NCBI GenBank assembly: GCA_002812745.2
Contig: NCSJ02000207.1
Span: 1 to 64,000 of the forward strand
DNA: 64,000 nucleotides
DNA from: Scytalidium lignicola
Taxonomy: Eukaryota > Ascomycota > Leotiomycetes
Direction: 5' to 3'
The notes beneath the pieces are model-generated. The model was given only the letters and a program-made list of their open reading frames with translations, did not search any database and was not told the origin of the DNA. Each line of letters opens with the position of its first letter. Position 1 is the stretch's first letter. The position numbers and the translations under genes are program-made. Shown here piece after piece: positions 20,817-33,600 of the stretch.

Positions 20817-23293
20817 TATAGAAATGGCATGGCTAGAAGATTTCCATGTCAAAAATTAAGGAATTATTAACTATTTAATTAACATTGATATGTCTGCCTT
20901 GATGTGTCTTGCGTTATCGCTTACCATAGGCTACAGTAGGCTACAAGACTTGCCGGGTTTTCCTTTTTTTTTTGGCTAGGTTGTATCAAAATAATAGGTC
21001 GCCTCGTACCTATTTAGGTGGCATCTTCAACTAATCCATCCGATTTAGGACTATTAGCGTTGGGTAAAGTAATTTTAACGTACTGTTTAAATTTGTAGAG
21101 CATCTATTACTTAATTTGCCATTTTTGTGGTGGTAGAAGTCTCTTGTCTTTCTTCGTTCCTTTGTACTGGGTAGCAGGCGCATCGGATGACAGGACTCTT
21201 GGATACGCGACAAGGTTACACGAGTAGAAAGATTGATACTTTCGAGGTATTAAATACTACAATTGGGAGCAAACACTCATACAGTCGTTATTTGTAATAT
21301 TAAGAATACATACTCAAATCCAACGCATCTCCTAACTCCCGAGTTCTCTTATAACGCCAAACCGAAGCATATCAGGTCGGGTCGTCGACTAGGGTCCTCG
21401 TATTACGATACTAAAGCGCCCAGTCATTTCAGAAGCATCTCCATCATCTAAGAGTTGTTTCTATCAAGCCGGATTTCAAATCAGGTCAATAAGATTGTAA
21501 TTAAATCCTAGATATTCTCAATTTGTTGCATCCATATCGAATTTCTGCTTTCCTATTTTGCAAGTTTATCATCAGGCCTACTGTATTTCATCATAACTGT
21601 GAAAGATTAGCAATCAATTACATACGGACGACTTCAAGGGCATTTTTATCAATCCAGAGAACGTAAATTCGAATATACCTCCGGTTGGCATTTGGATAAC
21701 CCATCGTAGCATCGAATTCCCTATTCAATGGAGCAAGTTATTGCTCTCCACACTCCCTATTTGGCTTATTGTTGAGTATATTCTCTTCGCCGAACCCATC
21801 CAATACACACCAAAGGTGGGATATCCAGCACACGGAGCTTCAGTACATATATATATAAAAAATTAAGAAGTCCATACACCAAAATGCACATGGCTACTTG
21901 GATCATTATATGGAATAACGTAGATAATAAGTTTTATATTTCATTCTACATAGATTATTTTCAAGCAAAGGGAGAAGCATGATATACTTTGGTTTCTCGT
22001 ATTTACTTTGGCTTTAGAATCCACTAATAACGTACTCTGATAAACTGCCAAGATCAATGACGGAAGGTTCCTAGCTGAATCTCGGATTTGATTTGGTTTG
22101 GAGAAGGAATATGCTATCTTTGTTAAATTTAACAGTATATATCATGAATTATTAACTATTCGGCATGTTAGTTTAAGAGACAATCACATATTCAAAGCAG
22201 TAATAGGTCTGAATTATCTGCAGCCCTAGAATACTATACGTGTATTTCAATGTTGAAAGAGAGGACATTTCATTTGGCTTAAGTTGAATTTTATCATATT
22301 TGCTCCCTAAACAAGAAAACAGGTTGAAGAACAGATTAGATAATGGTGAAACAAGATACCATGGCAATATCAACAAACTACCCAATGATGAGACAGTATT
22401 GACCCACGTGCACCACTTTTGATGATTGAACTTTGGCTGCTGGGAATTGATCTATGGTAAATCAAAATCCTGGTGATATTATAATAATCCTGCACACAGC
22501 AAAGGTGGGATGAAAGAAATCAGGATTACTATTAAGAAATAAGTGCATGAACAGCATTATGCAGGAGGCCAATCCCCGATCTCGGCTTTCATTGCAGGCC
22601 GAGAGTTGACGCACAAGATTTAGAATAATTTCTTTCCTTCAATGTAGTATGCAATATGATGGAAATAAAACTGATGCTTGGAGTTTTGATGATTGCAAAG
22701 CAGTTCAATTCCATCAACTCCATCAACTCCATCAATGTAATCTATAAGCTTTCCCTGCCCAAAAGCGCTTGAGTAAACCACGTTAATTTTGAGGCGAGTA
22801 GTTCTCATAGACTGTCATGACTTTCAGTTACATGCCATTAATCCACACGGCCAATAGCGATATGGTTAAATGGTCTCTAATAGCAAAAGACTAATTCCAT
22901 AAGGCTGTTATCAGCCTACGCCTTCAGGCCTTCTCCATGGAAGGCAGCTTAAAAAATAGGTCATAAATATAAAGTGGTTAGCAATACTGATTTAAAAAAA
23001 AGCACGTTTAAGTCAAGCTATAAATCTAGCATTCGACCGCTTGGCTAGTAAAAAGCCATTCACTCATAAGAAAGGGTCTGACACAATCAGAATTAGAGGC
23101 CCATATGGCATTTCCATTAATGCTCTCTGATCGAGGAAATAGATATGTATAATAAATACAGTGGTTGAAGTATAGAATTAAGCCTATCCTAACAAGAGGA
23201 AATCGTGTCGTTAAGAAAATAGGGGAAATGACCGGGCGGCCCGTCCCCAGATTTCCCGTATCGCTTCCGAATTAGAATCATAAGCTAACAATG

Positions 23294-23617
23294 TGTTAAA
23301 CGTCATAGTATGAATCATGATGTTGGCTAGCGTATCCTAGTCCGAGTCTTTCTGTAGGTGCTGCAGTTCTACAGAAAAGGCACCCCTTGAGAATGCAAAA
23401 GATTAAAATAGGTGTCATTAACAGCTTCAAACCTAAATTAAGGAACTGAAAGCCCGCAACCGTAACAATCAAAGTTACAAATCTATCCGGGAAGCTAAAA
23501 GCTGACGGATAATGTTCACTGGATTGAATCTTGAAGTGATATAGTAACGTATATATTCCATCCCGGTAATATCGGCACTTGTTGTTTCCTCCACGGTGAA
23601 CAATGTTATGACCCGAC
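23294..23617 (-). mobile_element. Possible solo LTR
   Basis: Read on the minus strand the 324-bp segment begins TGTCGGGTCATAACA and ends TTTAACA, giving the TG...CA ends of LTRs, with a TATA-like ATATATAC inside. No matching target-site duplication was found (flanks CAATG and TCCTT), and no second copy was noticed in the window, so the call is weak. Confidence 0.25.
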
Positions 23618-26600
23618 ATCCTTAACTACCCCTGAAGCTTGAATTCACCTCTGTATAGATGGTAGTGAAGACAAATAATGTTCTCTGAAAAAGAAAGGAC
23701 GATTTGATGGAGAAATGTTATATATTTCGGAATAGGAACTAGTGAGGAAAGAAGATATCCTATTTACAAGAAAAGAATTAGCCATAATAATACCTAAAGA
23801 TATGACCCTGGCTTTGGTAACTAACCACTTACATGATCAGGTCTGACGCTTCGTGAATTTTTCTGCAATAAAGAAAATCGGCACTGTTGTCTAGTGCCTG
23901 CAGCCTTTTGGTGGCGTCCATCCAATTCCTGATGGCAGTTCAGGAAAGCTAGGTTGACTTGTTATTCGGTGTTTTTCCTTCTCAAATTTATCTCCATTTC
24001 AATGCCATAGTGTTCAAAGATGATACCTTGGTTTGTTATGTGATGTTTGTCACTTTGAGTGTCAGTCCAGTGGCCTGCAAATCTGGGAGGCAGCTGTAGC
24101 TGTTTACTAACGACATTCTATCTTCCTAGAAGATCCTTTACCTACCTCTCTACCTCCATTACCAATCAGGAGGTCTATTTTCTTCCACACTATTCTTGTC
24201 GTAGACCTTAGTTTAAATTAAACTCAGGTTCCCATAATATGCCTGACCTCGGCGCGTGAAATAGAAACAAAACTATCGCGTATAGAGTTGGAAACTAAAC
24301 CGGGGATCGTGAGATAAAGTCGGATATTGAAGAAGGATCATAGCTGGTATCTGTTCTGAGGACTCTCTCTCTTTTGTTGATACTCAGGGTTGGGAATCAG
24401 AAATAGGGGAGAGATTAGCCAGGACGGCGTTTGCTAGCTAGTCCAATATGGAGATTTGGAGGGTGTTGAAATTTGGGTCACTAATAGTTCAGAAAGGATT
24501 GTTGATCAGTTCTGAAATGTGAACTGTTGATATTCGGAACACTCAAAAGCATGGCTTGTTGACGTAGTGGAGGATTCAGAGTTACCATCGGGGCAGTTGT
24601 CTCTGTACCAAGCCGAGCTGTGAGGCGGATATTGATGGAGTTAGAACTAAAGTGGATTTGACATAACAATAGATAACTCTATACAAAATGCCTTTCCTTA
24701 TTTTATGCATAAATAGGATCTTCATTCACCTTGAATCGGGCTGGCTGGTTGGTGATAGCATAGAGGGTTATGTAAGCGGCACAGTACAATCTTGTTTGCG
24801 TTGCAACTCTACGTTTCAGTTCACCATCCAAACACCCGCCTACATTAATTTCACCGATTAAAGATGGAATATAGATGGTTTTGTAAATTCGACATATTAT
24901 ATTACTTCTATCCCAATATTTCTCTACTGCCTCTGAAAATCGGGCAAGCCTGGTTTTAGTGCAGTTGATCCGTCAGTCCCCGCCATTTTTGTCCAGCACA
25001 AAATCAGTTGATTTCCACATCTGGGCTCAAATTCTCTTTCCCCCATTTGTGAGTTGATTTTATCCGGGTTTTATTGATTCGTATTTTTATATTGTTTGAT
25101 TCTTTTTTATTTATATGTTACAATGTCTAAAAAGACAAGATCACCCACAATGTGTTTGGCATCATGATTCGTGGTTTCGCGGTTTGCTTGGTTCCAATTC
25201 AACATAGCGATGCAATTTATGAGCCGAATCTATGATGGTTAGTACGCTTTTTTAGGGATGCTTTCTCTGCAGAATTCCTCAAAGTATTGTCCAAAGCAAT
25301 TTCCTAAACCTTGGAATCCCCCGATAACCCTTCGTGGCCATGTCTAAAGAAGCAATCTCACAATACCTTGGCGTATTAGAGAAGCACACAAGAGTGTATA
25401 CTTCTATTTTAGCATACATGCAGCCCCCAATGTTGTTTCATTTACGCTGCATGCAGGAATACAGAGTACTTGTGTCCCAGCATGCCCCCGGGGCGTCTAA
25501 AAGGAGCCCCAGAATGTGAAGCACAGCAAGCTCCGGATGACGCTCTTCCGCCGTTCCGGAAAGTCGAAGATCCACAGTGCGTAGTATGGATTCATTATAG
25601 CTATGTAAGTAAACATAGATGTAGATGTAAGTATTGTGGCTAGCTTAGTAGCAACTCAAAAACTCACTCTTTTTGCTTAGGTATTTTAGCCAGACTAATA
25701 AAGCGATACGATATGGAACATAATAACCTAAAAAGTCTTGCTAGCAATTCTAAAGAAATTTCTCTGGTTCTACTGGGGAAACGTGGATTTCACAAGAGCA
25801 ATCTATTATTGGGACAGAAAACGACACATCAAAACGCCAATGACTTCCAGAGGAGTTGCAATTCCAACTTACATGTTAACTGCATAATACGAACCTCCAT
25901 ACGAGTTTATGGCCTGATTAATGATGAATGATCTATCATCAGAGTTATATAGCACATCATTGGAACAAATGTTCTGCCTGGCTTGGGGAAGATCTGATTT
26001 TGGCCCCTCGTATCTGACGTGCCACCCCACAAGTTGTGCTTATTAGACAGCCGCACAACATATTTATATCACAAGGCCGACAAATTTTTACTACAACATA
26101 TTAGTGGGAAACAAACATAATTTTACATCCGTCTGGCACACCAGTACGAATTGAAATTCCACTGAATTCCGAACCCTTCACAAGAGATACTGGTATCCGG
26201 CCTACCTTCTCTACGACCACCACTTCCCCCTGAAGTGGCTACTTCGACAAATGTGCAGATCGAAAGTGTTGGCTCTCACACAATGCAGGACAAACCAAAT
26301 TTGGAACGTAGCCCAGCAAGGGGTGGCATTTCACTATGTCATGGGCACAACATCTCCTCACTGTACTAAACTAAGTGGCTACCCCACCACCTAGTACTGT
26401 ATAGGTGTGAGTGCTATTTCCATGGGGCAGAAGCAGCTGTCCAGGGCTAAGGATCCCAGAAAAGTCGCTACTGCCAGTAATATTTCTCATTGTTCATTGG
26501 TTCTCTTGCCAAAAGGTGGTGTGCTCATGTGAGGGCTGCTTAGGCTTTCTCATTTGCGTCCCCGCGGTAGAGCTCGATTCTGTTATCTTAGGAAACGAGT

Positions 26601-28501
26601 TTATTACACAAAAGAGCTAGCTCTTATGATTCTATGATAACTTGTTGGAATTCACTATCACTATCAAGAAAAAACACGGAACACATCAGCAGTGGCTCCA
26701 ATTCCGAACAACATTGGGGTACACAACAGACGAGAGTTTTTCAATCCGGGCCGCTCATCCAGAAGAAAACGTAGAGAACTGGGTATCAGCTCTTGCAAAG
26801 TCTGTCACAATCATTAAAGAGAATTAACAATGGATGCTACTCAGGTTACTCAAAAATGACACCTAGGAAACGCCAAAAGTACCACGACATTACGCCTTAC
26901 GCACCTCAGCAGTACCCACCGTGAGGACAGGGAGACCCTAGCTAGGAACCTAGCCCACCCTCTTCTACTTCTGGACTGGATTTGCCCACGTTACGATGAT
27001 CGAGTCGAGGTCGGCAGCTGTCTTGAATGCTTTTTGCGGGCGCGAGAGCCGCTGACTGCGCCTCCTGGGGGCCAAAGAGGGGTCCTCTATCGCCGATGCC
27101 ACAAAGGCATGATAACCCCACCCTCTCTTATCCCGGGAGGTGTTGAATGGAATCAAGCCTACACAAGGACACGGAAAACAGGAAAAATGACGCCCATTTA
27201 GCAGACGGGACCTGGATGTCCTGAAGGTTACCTCGGGATTAAAAACTTGAATGAACCAGTCAAAAGAGACAATCCGAGGAACTGGAGGGGGTGAGGGGGT
27301 GTAGGTAAAAGGGGTCTAGAATTGGAAGAATACAGCCCTGCTGATATCATATCTCACCTTTGACATGAGCATTATTTACCCAAGAGGAAATATCCTCCAG
27401 CATCACTAGTTGAACGGATTTCAGTCATATCATCCCACAGCAAGAAGGACGGAAAAGAAGGGGGGAAAACGAGCACGCATTATCGCGCATCCACTTCACT
27501 GCAACCGTCAGAGCAAAAGAGAACTTGAAGGAATCCAGAACTTAAATGCCCACTCCATGTGACAGGCCGTTTCGGAACACAGTCCTCCAAAGAGTTAACT
27601 TGGTCTCCCCTGTTACTGACTTGCATCTTGGGTTAGGCGCAACGATGGCACGCTGGTGAACTGCAGCAAGCCAAGCCAAGCCCACGCAACCTAACCTTAC
27701 ATCACCTGCAAGACACATAACTTACATCGAAGAGGGGGTGCATTTTGCCTGGATGCATTAGTGGCTTGTGGAGGGCTTGACAAGGGTTGGAGGCTGGGTC
27801 TGGAAGGAAGTGGAGCGGCAAGGGGTGGGAGGAGAGAAAGGACACAATTGCGTAGTCGGTACGAACTTAAGATGCAGTTCCTCTCGTCATACTGTAGGGT
27901 GTATAATTCCAATTATCCATTGAAAAGCATCTAAGCTGATTGTAGTGGAGTGGGAAACTGGGGTGACGCAGTTGCGATCTACATAGCCGTTTTTCTCAAT
28001 GGGTTACACAAAGAACGTGCATATATGTCTGTTTGTAGATCATTATACGTCAAGTCGTATTCTGAGGAGGAAAATATTGGATTGCTCAGTTTTTCATCTA
28101 GAGTCGAACACCCTATTCTTTGAGACCATGGCCGATTTCCATCTGTGTATCAAGAGGCCCATTTGGCCCCCAAATCACAACTGTCAGGAGCCTTCCCCCA
28201 ATTTCCCTTTTCCCGCCATGTGATTTTGCCATAAAACCAAATTTTTTGAATTTTGTTCCGAGAAGAGAACTATCCTAAAAACCCATCCGCCTGTGCATAA
28301 CATGGCCCATTCTGGTCTTGACCCATTATCCATCCCTGACCAGCAAACCAGAAAACCAGAATTTTGTTTTTTTCCTGTAGAGAATCCGCCCACCGGGCTT
28401 CTCACCCGACTTCCCTAATAACCCAAATTTGCTAATCCAACAAGAAAGTAGAAAAAAAGGGAGGAAAGAACTTTTTTGCTGAGAATAGAAACATATGAGG
28501 A

Positions 28502-28528
28502 AAAAATAAAAATAAAAATAAAAATAAA
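28502..28528. repeat. AAAAT pentanucleotide-type microsatellite
   Basis: Consecutive AAAAAT/AAAAT units lie inside the AT-rich intergenic region. Confidence 0.7.
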
Positions 28529-28920
28529 TGCCAAAGAATTATCCACCTCCGCGATCATAATTGGAAGGCGATGTACTGTGTACCAATTGATGATGCATGC
28601 AATGCTCATAACTTTCTTCCCAAGAAAAGTACAAGGGTAAAATGCGTAAGTGGGTATGAAGAACTCCAAAAATGTAGGACTCTGAAAAATGCTCTCAAGT
28701 CTGTATATCGACTGATAATTTTTCCGGTGCTGAAGAAATGCTAGGAAATGCTAGCAAAAGAGAACCCATCAAAGTAATGTTAGGTCCTCCTGAAGAATCC
28801 ATGGTAAAAGAGGTATTCTGAAACCCACGCGCCATAGAATGGAAGGTAAAAATGCTTAATGTCATCAAAACTTAGCGTAGATAGCTCCGAGGACTAAATG
28901 CTGCACTAGCATCCCGGGAG

Positions 28921-30643
28921 CTATTCTACCCGTCCAGAACACGAATCGTTAAAATCATTGGAATCGTTAGACGTAGCATGTGCTGCGTCGAAATTGCTTT
29001 CAAAACAATGGCCAATTTCGCAAGTGATCCCACTAGTCGCTTGCTTCTTCTCCGGCATGAAGGTCTTTTCGTCCGTGTATCTGACAAGACCGGGATGGCT
29101 ACTTGGGGGCGTTGTAACGCTTTCACTCCGTCTTGCTCTAGGATGCATACGAAGGCTATCGTTAGCATCACCATCAGCTCGACTACCCCAGGAGGTCTGC
29201 AGATGCTGTTAGTATACACATTAGAAAGAAGCCGAAGGAATAACTGACCACCCGAAGAGTGAATAAAGCATAAAGTTTTATAAGACCATGAAAGTATCCA
29301 AAGATAACCGACACCGGTAAGAACATCAGGTCTGATGGATCTCGAGCAAAGAGCCCAATAAGTTTCACAAACTTAGAAATGCACATGAAGATGATAAGTG
29401 CAATAAGCGCATATTGTTGGTCTACTAATGTCCAGGTCTGTGTTGCCTTAGTGCAAAGGAAAATGATCAATGGATCAAAGACAAAAGATAGGGAGGTGAA
29501 TGTAGCAACATGCAGGGCATAAGTACAGTATGGTTGTTGACTGGTGAGGATGTCAGCAGAGCTTTCAGACAATCTCAAGGCAGCGTATACTTACTACCAA
29601 ACATGCCTCTCAGTAACGAGGCTGGTATAGTTACTTCTCCAATTGCTACGAGCCCATCTGAGGCATTGATGAAGAAATAAGTGGCTATTCTCAAGAGTTG
29701 TCTCGATTTGGCACTCTTTGTTATATTGGATCCAAGTCTTCCAGTTATTAGATACAAGCCATCTGGTAATGAAATTGTCATCATCAGCATTGAGCTGGTA
29801 TTGGCCCCAACATTCTGTCTTGAAGCCGTGGAGAAATAATGGGCTCTGCAAGATTTCTCTGCGGAAGGCACAAGTACGACCAGACATGCAGGAGGTACCA
29901 CCATCAATGCCATGAGTGGCAGAGATCTCGAAGTTGCGTCGTTCTATATAGGCTGCTCCGAGCCAGTTGTATATACGGGCGGATATAGAGCCGGTATTGA
30001 TCCTCTTGACACGCTGGCATGGCCCTACACCTCCTATTCTTTTGTCTTCAAAAGGAGCCAGGAGCCATGGGAGGATTGTACGAGGCCATGAGACATCATC
30101 ATCCGCCATGATAATGAGCTCCGTCCTGACCCGTGGGATCGCCTCGCATACTTGAATACGCTTGTTGGCAATAGGGGTCTGCATGACAACCACGTTAGAA
30201 GCCTCCAAAGACTTGACAAATGTGCAGAGTCGTTCATACTTGTCAGCAGTGGTGACAAGTAATAGCTCATAAGGATTGCAAGCTAATATACTTTGAATTG
30301 AGTCCCGCAGCTCTTCAAAGTTATTATGGATGGTTGGGATGATAACTGTGACATCCTCAGATCCGTAAGATGGGTTAGTCGCAATCGAGATAGACTTGTA
30401 GAGCCAATGGCTTATTGTGTTCGCAATGAAGCGAGCATATCGATGGATCCTATTAGATACTTAGTGGGAACTCTTAATAAGAAGATTAAAGAACGGGCAG
30501 CTGGGAGAGAGTCTACCATTTGATCCAATTGGTGTAGAAAATATGGGACCTAATAGCTAATATAAATAGATGAAACAGATATTTGCTTACCATAGTACTA
30601 GGAATCCCCATTGCCACCAGGTTAAGTCCCATAGTAGTGACAT
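28921..30643 (-). CDS. Family-2 glycosyltransferase, Cps1/GT2 polysaccharide-synthase type
   Basis: Four exons (30643-30591, 30449-29595, 29540-29249, 29205-28921) give 494 aa. The catalytic domain starts at DVTVIIPT and shows the GT2 acidic motifs ADDDVSWP and ADDDNF, a CMSGRTCAFR acceptor region and the QxxRW motif as QCLRW, which marks processive enzymes that extrude a polysaccharide. One hydrophobic segment precedes the domain (LTWWQWGFLVLW) and about three follow, so it is a plasma-membrane or secretory membrane protein. The WGSRADGDANDS tail is typical of this fungal group. Related GT2 enzymes in Zymoseptoria and Fusarium are needed for hyphal growth on surfaces and virulence. The exon 1-2 intron (141 nt) could instead hold a 33-nt micro-exon at 30517-30549. 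The product polysaccharide is unknown. Confidence 0.88.
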
Positions 30644-33600
30644 AGTGGCTAGGGCAGNTTTTTTTTATTATTACTTGGTAGGGGATAGATATAGTCAAAT
30701 TCCCTTTTCAATGTGGAAATGCTAGGATTCAGTTTCTACCTCAAGTTGAACAAACTTGAAGTGGGTGTTGACAAAGCCCCTAGTCTCCACCGCTGGGAGT
30801 CTGATATTTTGTACTTGAAAACAAAAAGCCCAGTGGCAAGAATGACATATGTCGAAGCTCCTTCTTTTGGCTGAGATGGGAACTGAGCTGGTTGGTCGGG
30901 TCATGTGACAATCTGCAAAGAAGGGGCGCGTTTGTGGAAGAGGCCGCCCCAGCAAGACAAGGGCAAGGCGGCGAGGGCCCAAATACTACCCAACGGACAA
31001 TTTATGTACCCGTAACCGTCAAATCCCGCAAGAAATGGATGGTGACACTGAAACTTGTCGAATATTAAGATGCTGGAATTTTTTTTTTTCAATTATGCAG
31101 GAAGGGGGGTGGTGCTTCGTTGTCTTCACAGCCTGCAGGGAATCTGACGCAGACGCGGGAGCAAGGGAGTGATATCAGTGGAATCCAACGGAAAACGCCT
31201 CGAATGCAATGCTTTTCCTCACGGCAATGCGTGCAAAGGACAAACAAAACCAAATGATTCGGACGCTGATGTAGAGGACGGAGAACCTAATAGTCGCCAA
31301 AAAATCGATTGAAACCCCGGGTTTCTTCGGGAGGAGCAAAAAGTTGCTTGGAACGAAGGACGAATGGACGCAGGAGCAGCTCATAAAATATATAATGGAC
31401 AAGGAATCTCCAGACGAGGTCAAGATCACAGAAAGGAAGATTCCCTTATGTACTAGTGATCAATTGACGAAACAAATAATACACAAAGATTGCAGACATT
31501 CGAAGTTGCTGGCACAGGACAGTGGCAGCACGAGTCGAGATGTCTCATTGCTGTGAAGCTCTCTTCTCCACAGGGTCCGGAGGGCAGGTCTATATACCTT
31601 CAGCCCCGCAGGGACGAGGGAGAAGGGGCCTAGGCCAGCAGCAGCCATGGACGGGCCAGCAAACGGCTGTCCAGCAAGAGATCGATCCGTCATATTTTTG
31701 AGCTATGGGGACAAGTAGTCAGTTAGGACGTTAGCAGCGAGGCGGCCAGGGATTCGAGATGTGGAGTGGAGCATTCTTGGGATGAGCCAGGCGCCGGTAG
31801 GGGCAAGATATGCGATGTGGGTGGGATATGTGTGGATTGCGGTGGTGGTGGTAAGGTTGCTAGAAGGGGTGGTCAGATTAGGTAAGGCCAGGGAAGGCGA
31901 CGATTGAGGGCAGCAAGGACTGAAGGTAGCATTGGTATGGGAAGATATGTCGGCGGACAGAGGGACTACAATGGCATGGTGTGGATGGTGTGGTTATTAT
32001 GATACCGTATACTAAGGACGCCCTTTTTTTCCCTTCTCACCCCTCTGGCTTTTCTGTGTGGCTACCGACTAGGGACCAAAAGGCGCGCGCTCCAGGGAAA
32101 CGAGATTTGCAGCGTCTACTCCTCCGTCCTTGTAGAGCTTCAGGGAAGGTGCAAAAAGCGCTCCCTGCCCGCGCCACGGCGACCCTGGGTACGCACTGCT
32201 GTACGGTAACCCACCACCAGCGCAACGACTTGGCCCAAACTGCCCCAGCCCCGAACAACTCAAAGCGAGCGAAAAGTACCTGCCGTAGTCTAGCCAGGAC
32301 GGTGCAATGATGCGCCTTGGGATCAATTCAATTGCTCGAGGGCTGCGAAAGAAGAATGAGGGGGACCAAGAGGCGATGCCGCGATGGCTTGAATGGCTTT
32401 CTGGAAAGGGCACGATAGTGGGGTGTCGTTGGTTCGTGGTTCGTGGTTAGTTCTTTCGCCCGCCTACGCTCTATTTTATTACTCTACTCTGACTCTGCTC
32501 TCTGTTCTGCTCTACCCTACGGTACTCAGCTCTACTTCTGCTTGCTCTCCCACACACACAATTCCCTAACTTTTCTCCCTGCACTTCTGAGGGTGGTAGT
32601 ATAGGCAAATAACGGAGCTCGGATCGTGCCCTGAACAACACAAGAGACCTGTCACNTTTTTTTTCCGCTCTGGGTCCCGGACTCCTACTTCCTGCAGCTT
32701 TTGGTTGCTTTGTTGCAAGTCTCGAGTTGCTGTACTCGCATAACCTGCCTGGCTCGAAAGCTCCTCCTTGTCCTCTGCCCTTTACCTAGTCGGGGCCAGG
32801 CCATCCCCAGAGCACACACGACACGGCTTCCCACGGGAAGGTATGGGCCCCTTCGCCCAGATGCAATGTTGCCCTGGTCAGTACGCAATTGACTTTGCTG
32901 CGCGGCCCCTAAACGAGAGTCCATCGCGCCGCTGCAAGGCGCCTCATTCGTACGTGCTCACCAGCGTCTTTGGGTCATAGTCCGAGACTCGCCCCTCCCC
33001 AGCAGCCCATCACGGTGACGTGCGCTGGTCGGCTTGTGGGCACTGTCGCTGCAGGCCAGTCCCACCAGCCTCTAGTCAGCGATGGCATGCAGCAACCGAG
33101 CACAAATGCGGGCTGCGTGTAGGGGCTTTTGAGACAAGGTAGGGTGGTTACTGGCCACCAAATGAGGGGCATCCGCGAGCTCAAAAAAAATAGGTAGAGG
33201 TCGGAGCGAAACCTGTGCTCCAAAAAAAAGGGCTCTCTTGATGGTGGCAATTCCAGGTCTCACTTCTGACTGCACGATTACAACTTGGCGTTACCTGAGG
33301 TGAGAGCTTGCTCGTCTGATTGCGTACACAGAGATACTCGTGATGCAGGGTCACCGGGTTGGTTACGGCACACGCCAGACAAGAATAGCTACCGACACAG
33401 CCAATTTTACCAATTCAACGACTTGGGAGAGAGCCACACTGTGGACAACCAGCCTTGGAAAGTTGGAAGCTTCATGTTCGCTCCGTCCAAGCCTCCAAGA
33501 TGCACGAAGCCAATAGACGCCATAACAGTTGTAGTCCCAACAATATTTGCAGGCATATGGTGGCGCCTTGTGAGATGCAATATACTACTGGAGGTTGCAC

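Larger units (their letters stand above)
20817..28920. other. Second AT-rich gene desert
   Basis: This 8.1-kb stretch is AT-rich with frequent stops and no convincing gene. It contains a possible solo LTR (23294-23617), a short CATCAACTC-type tandem at about 22711-22735 and an AAAAT repeat at 28502-28528. A short peptide-like stretch at 26642-26824 is unexplained. Composition becomes more balanced from about 27 kb. It is probably a degraded repeat block, as in the first desert. Confidence 0.55.
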
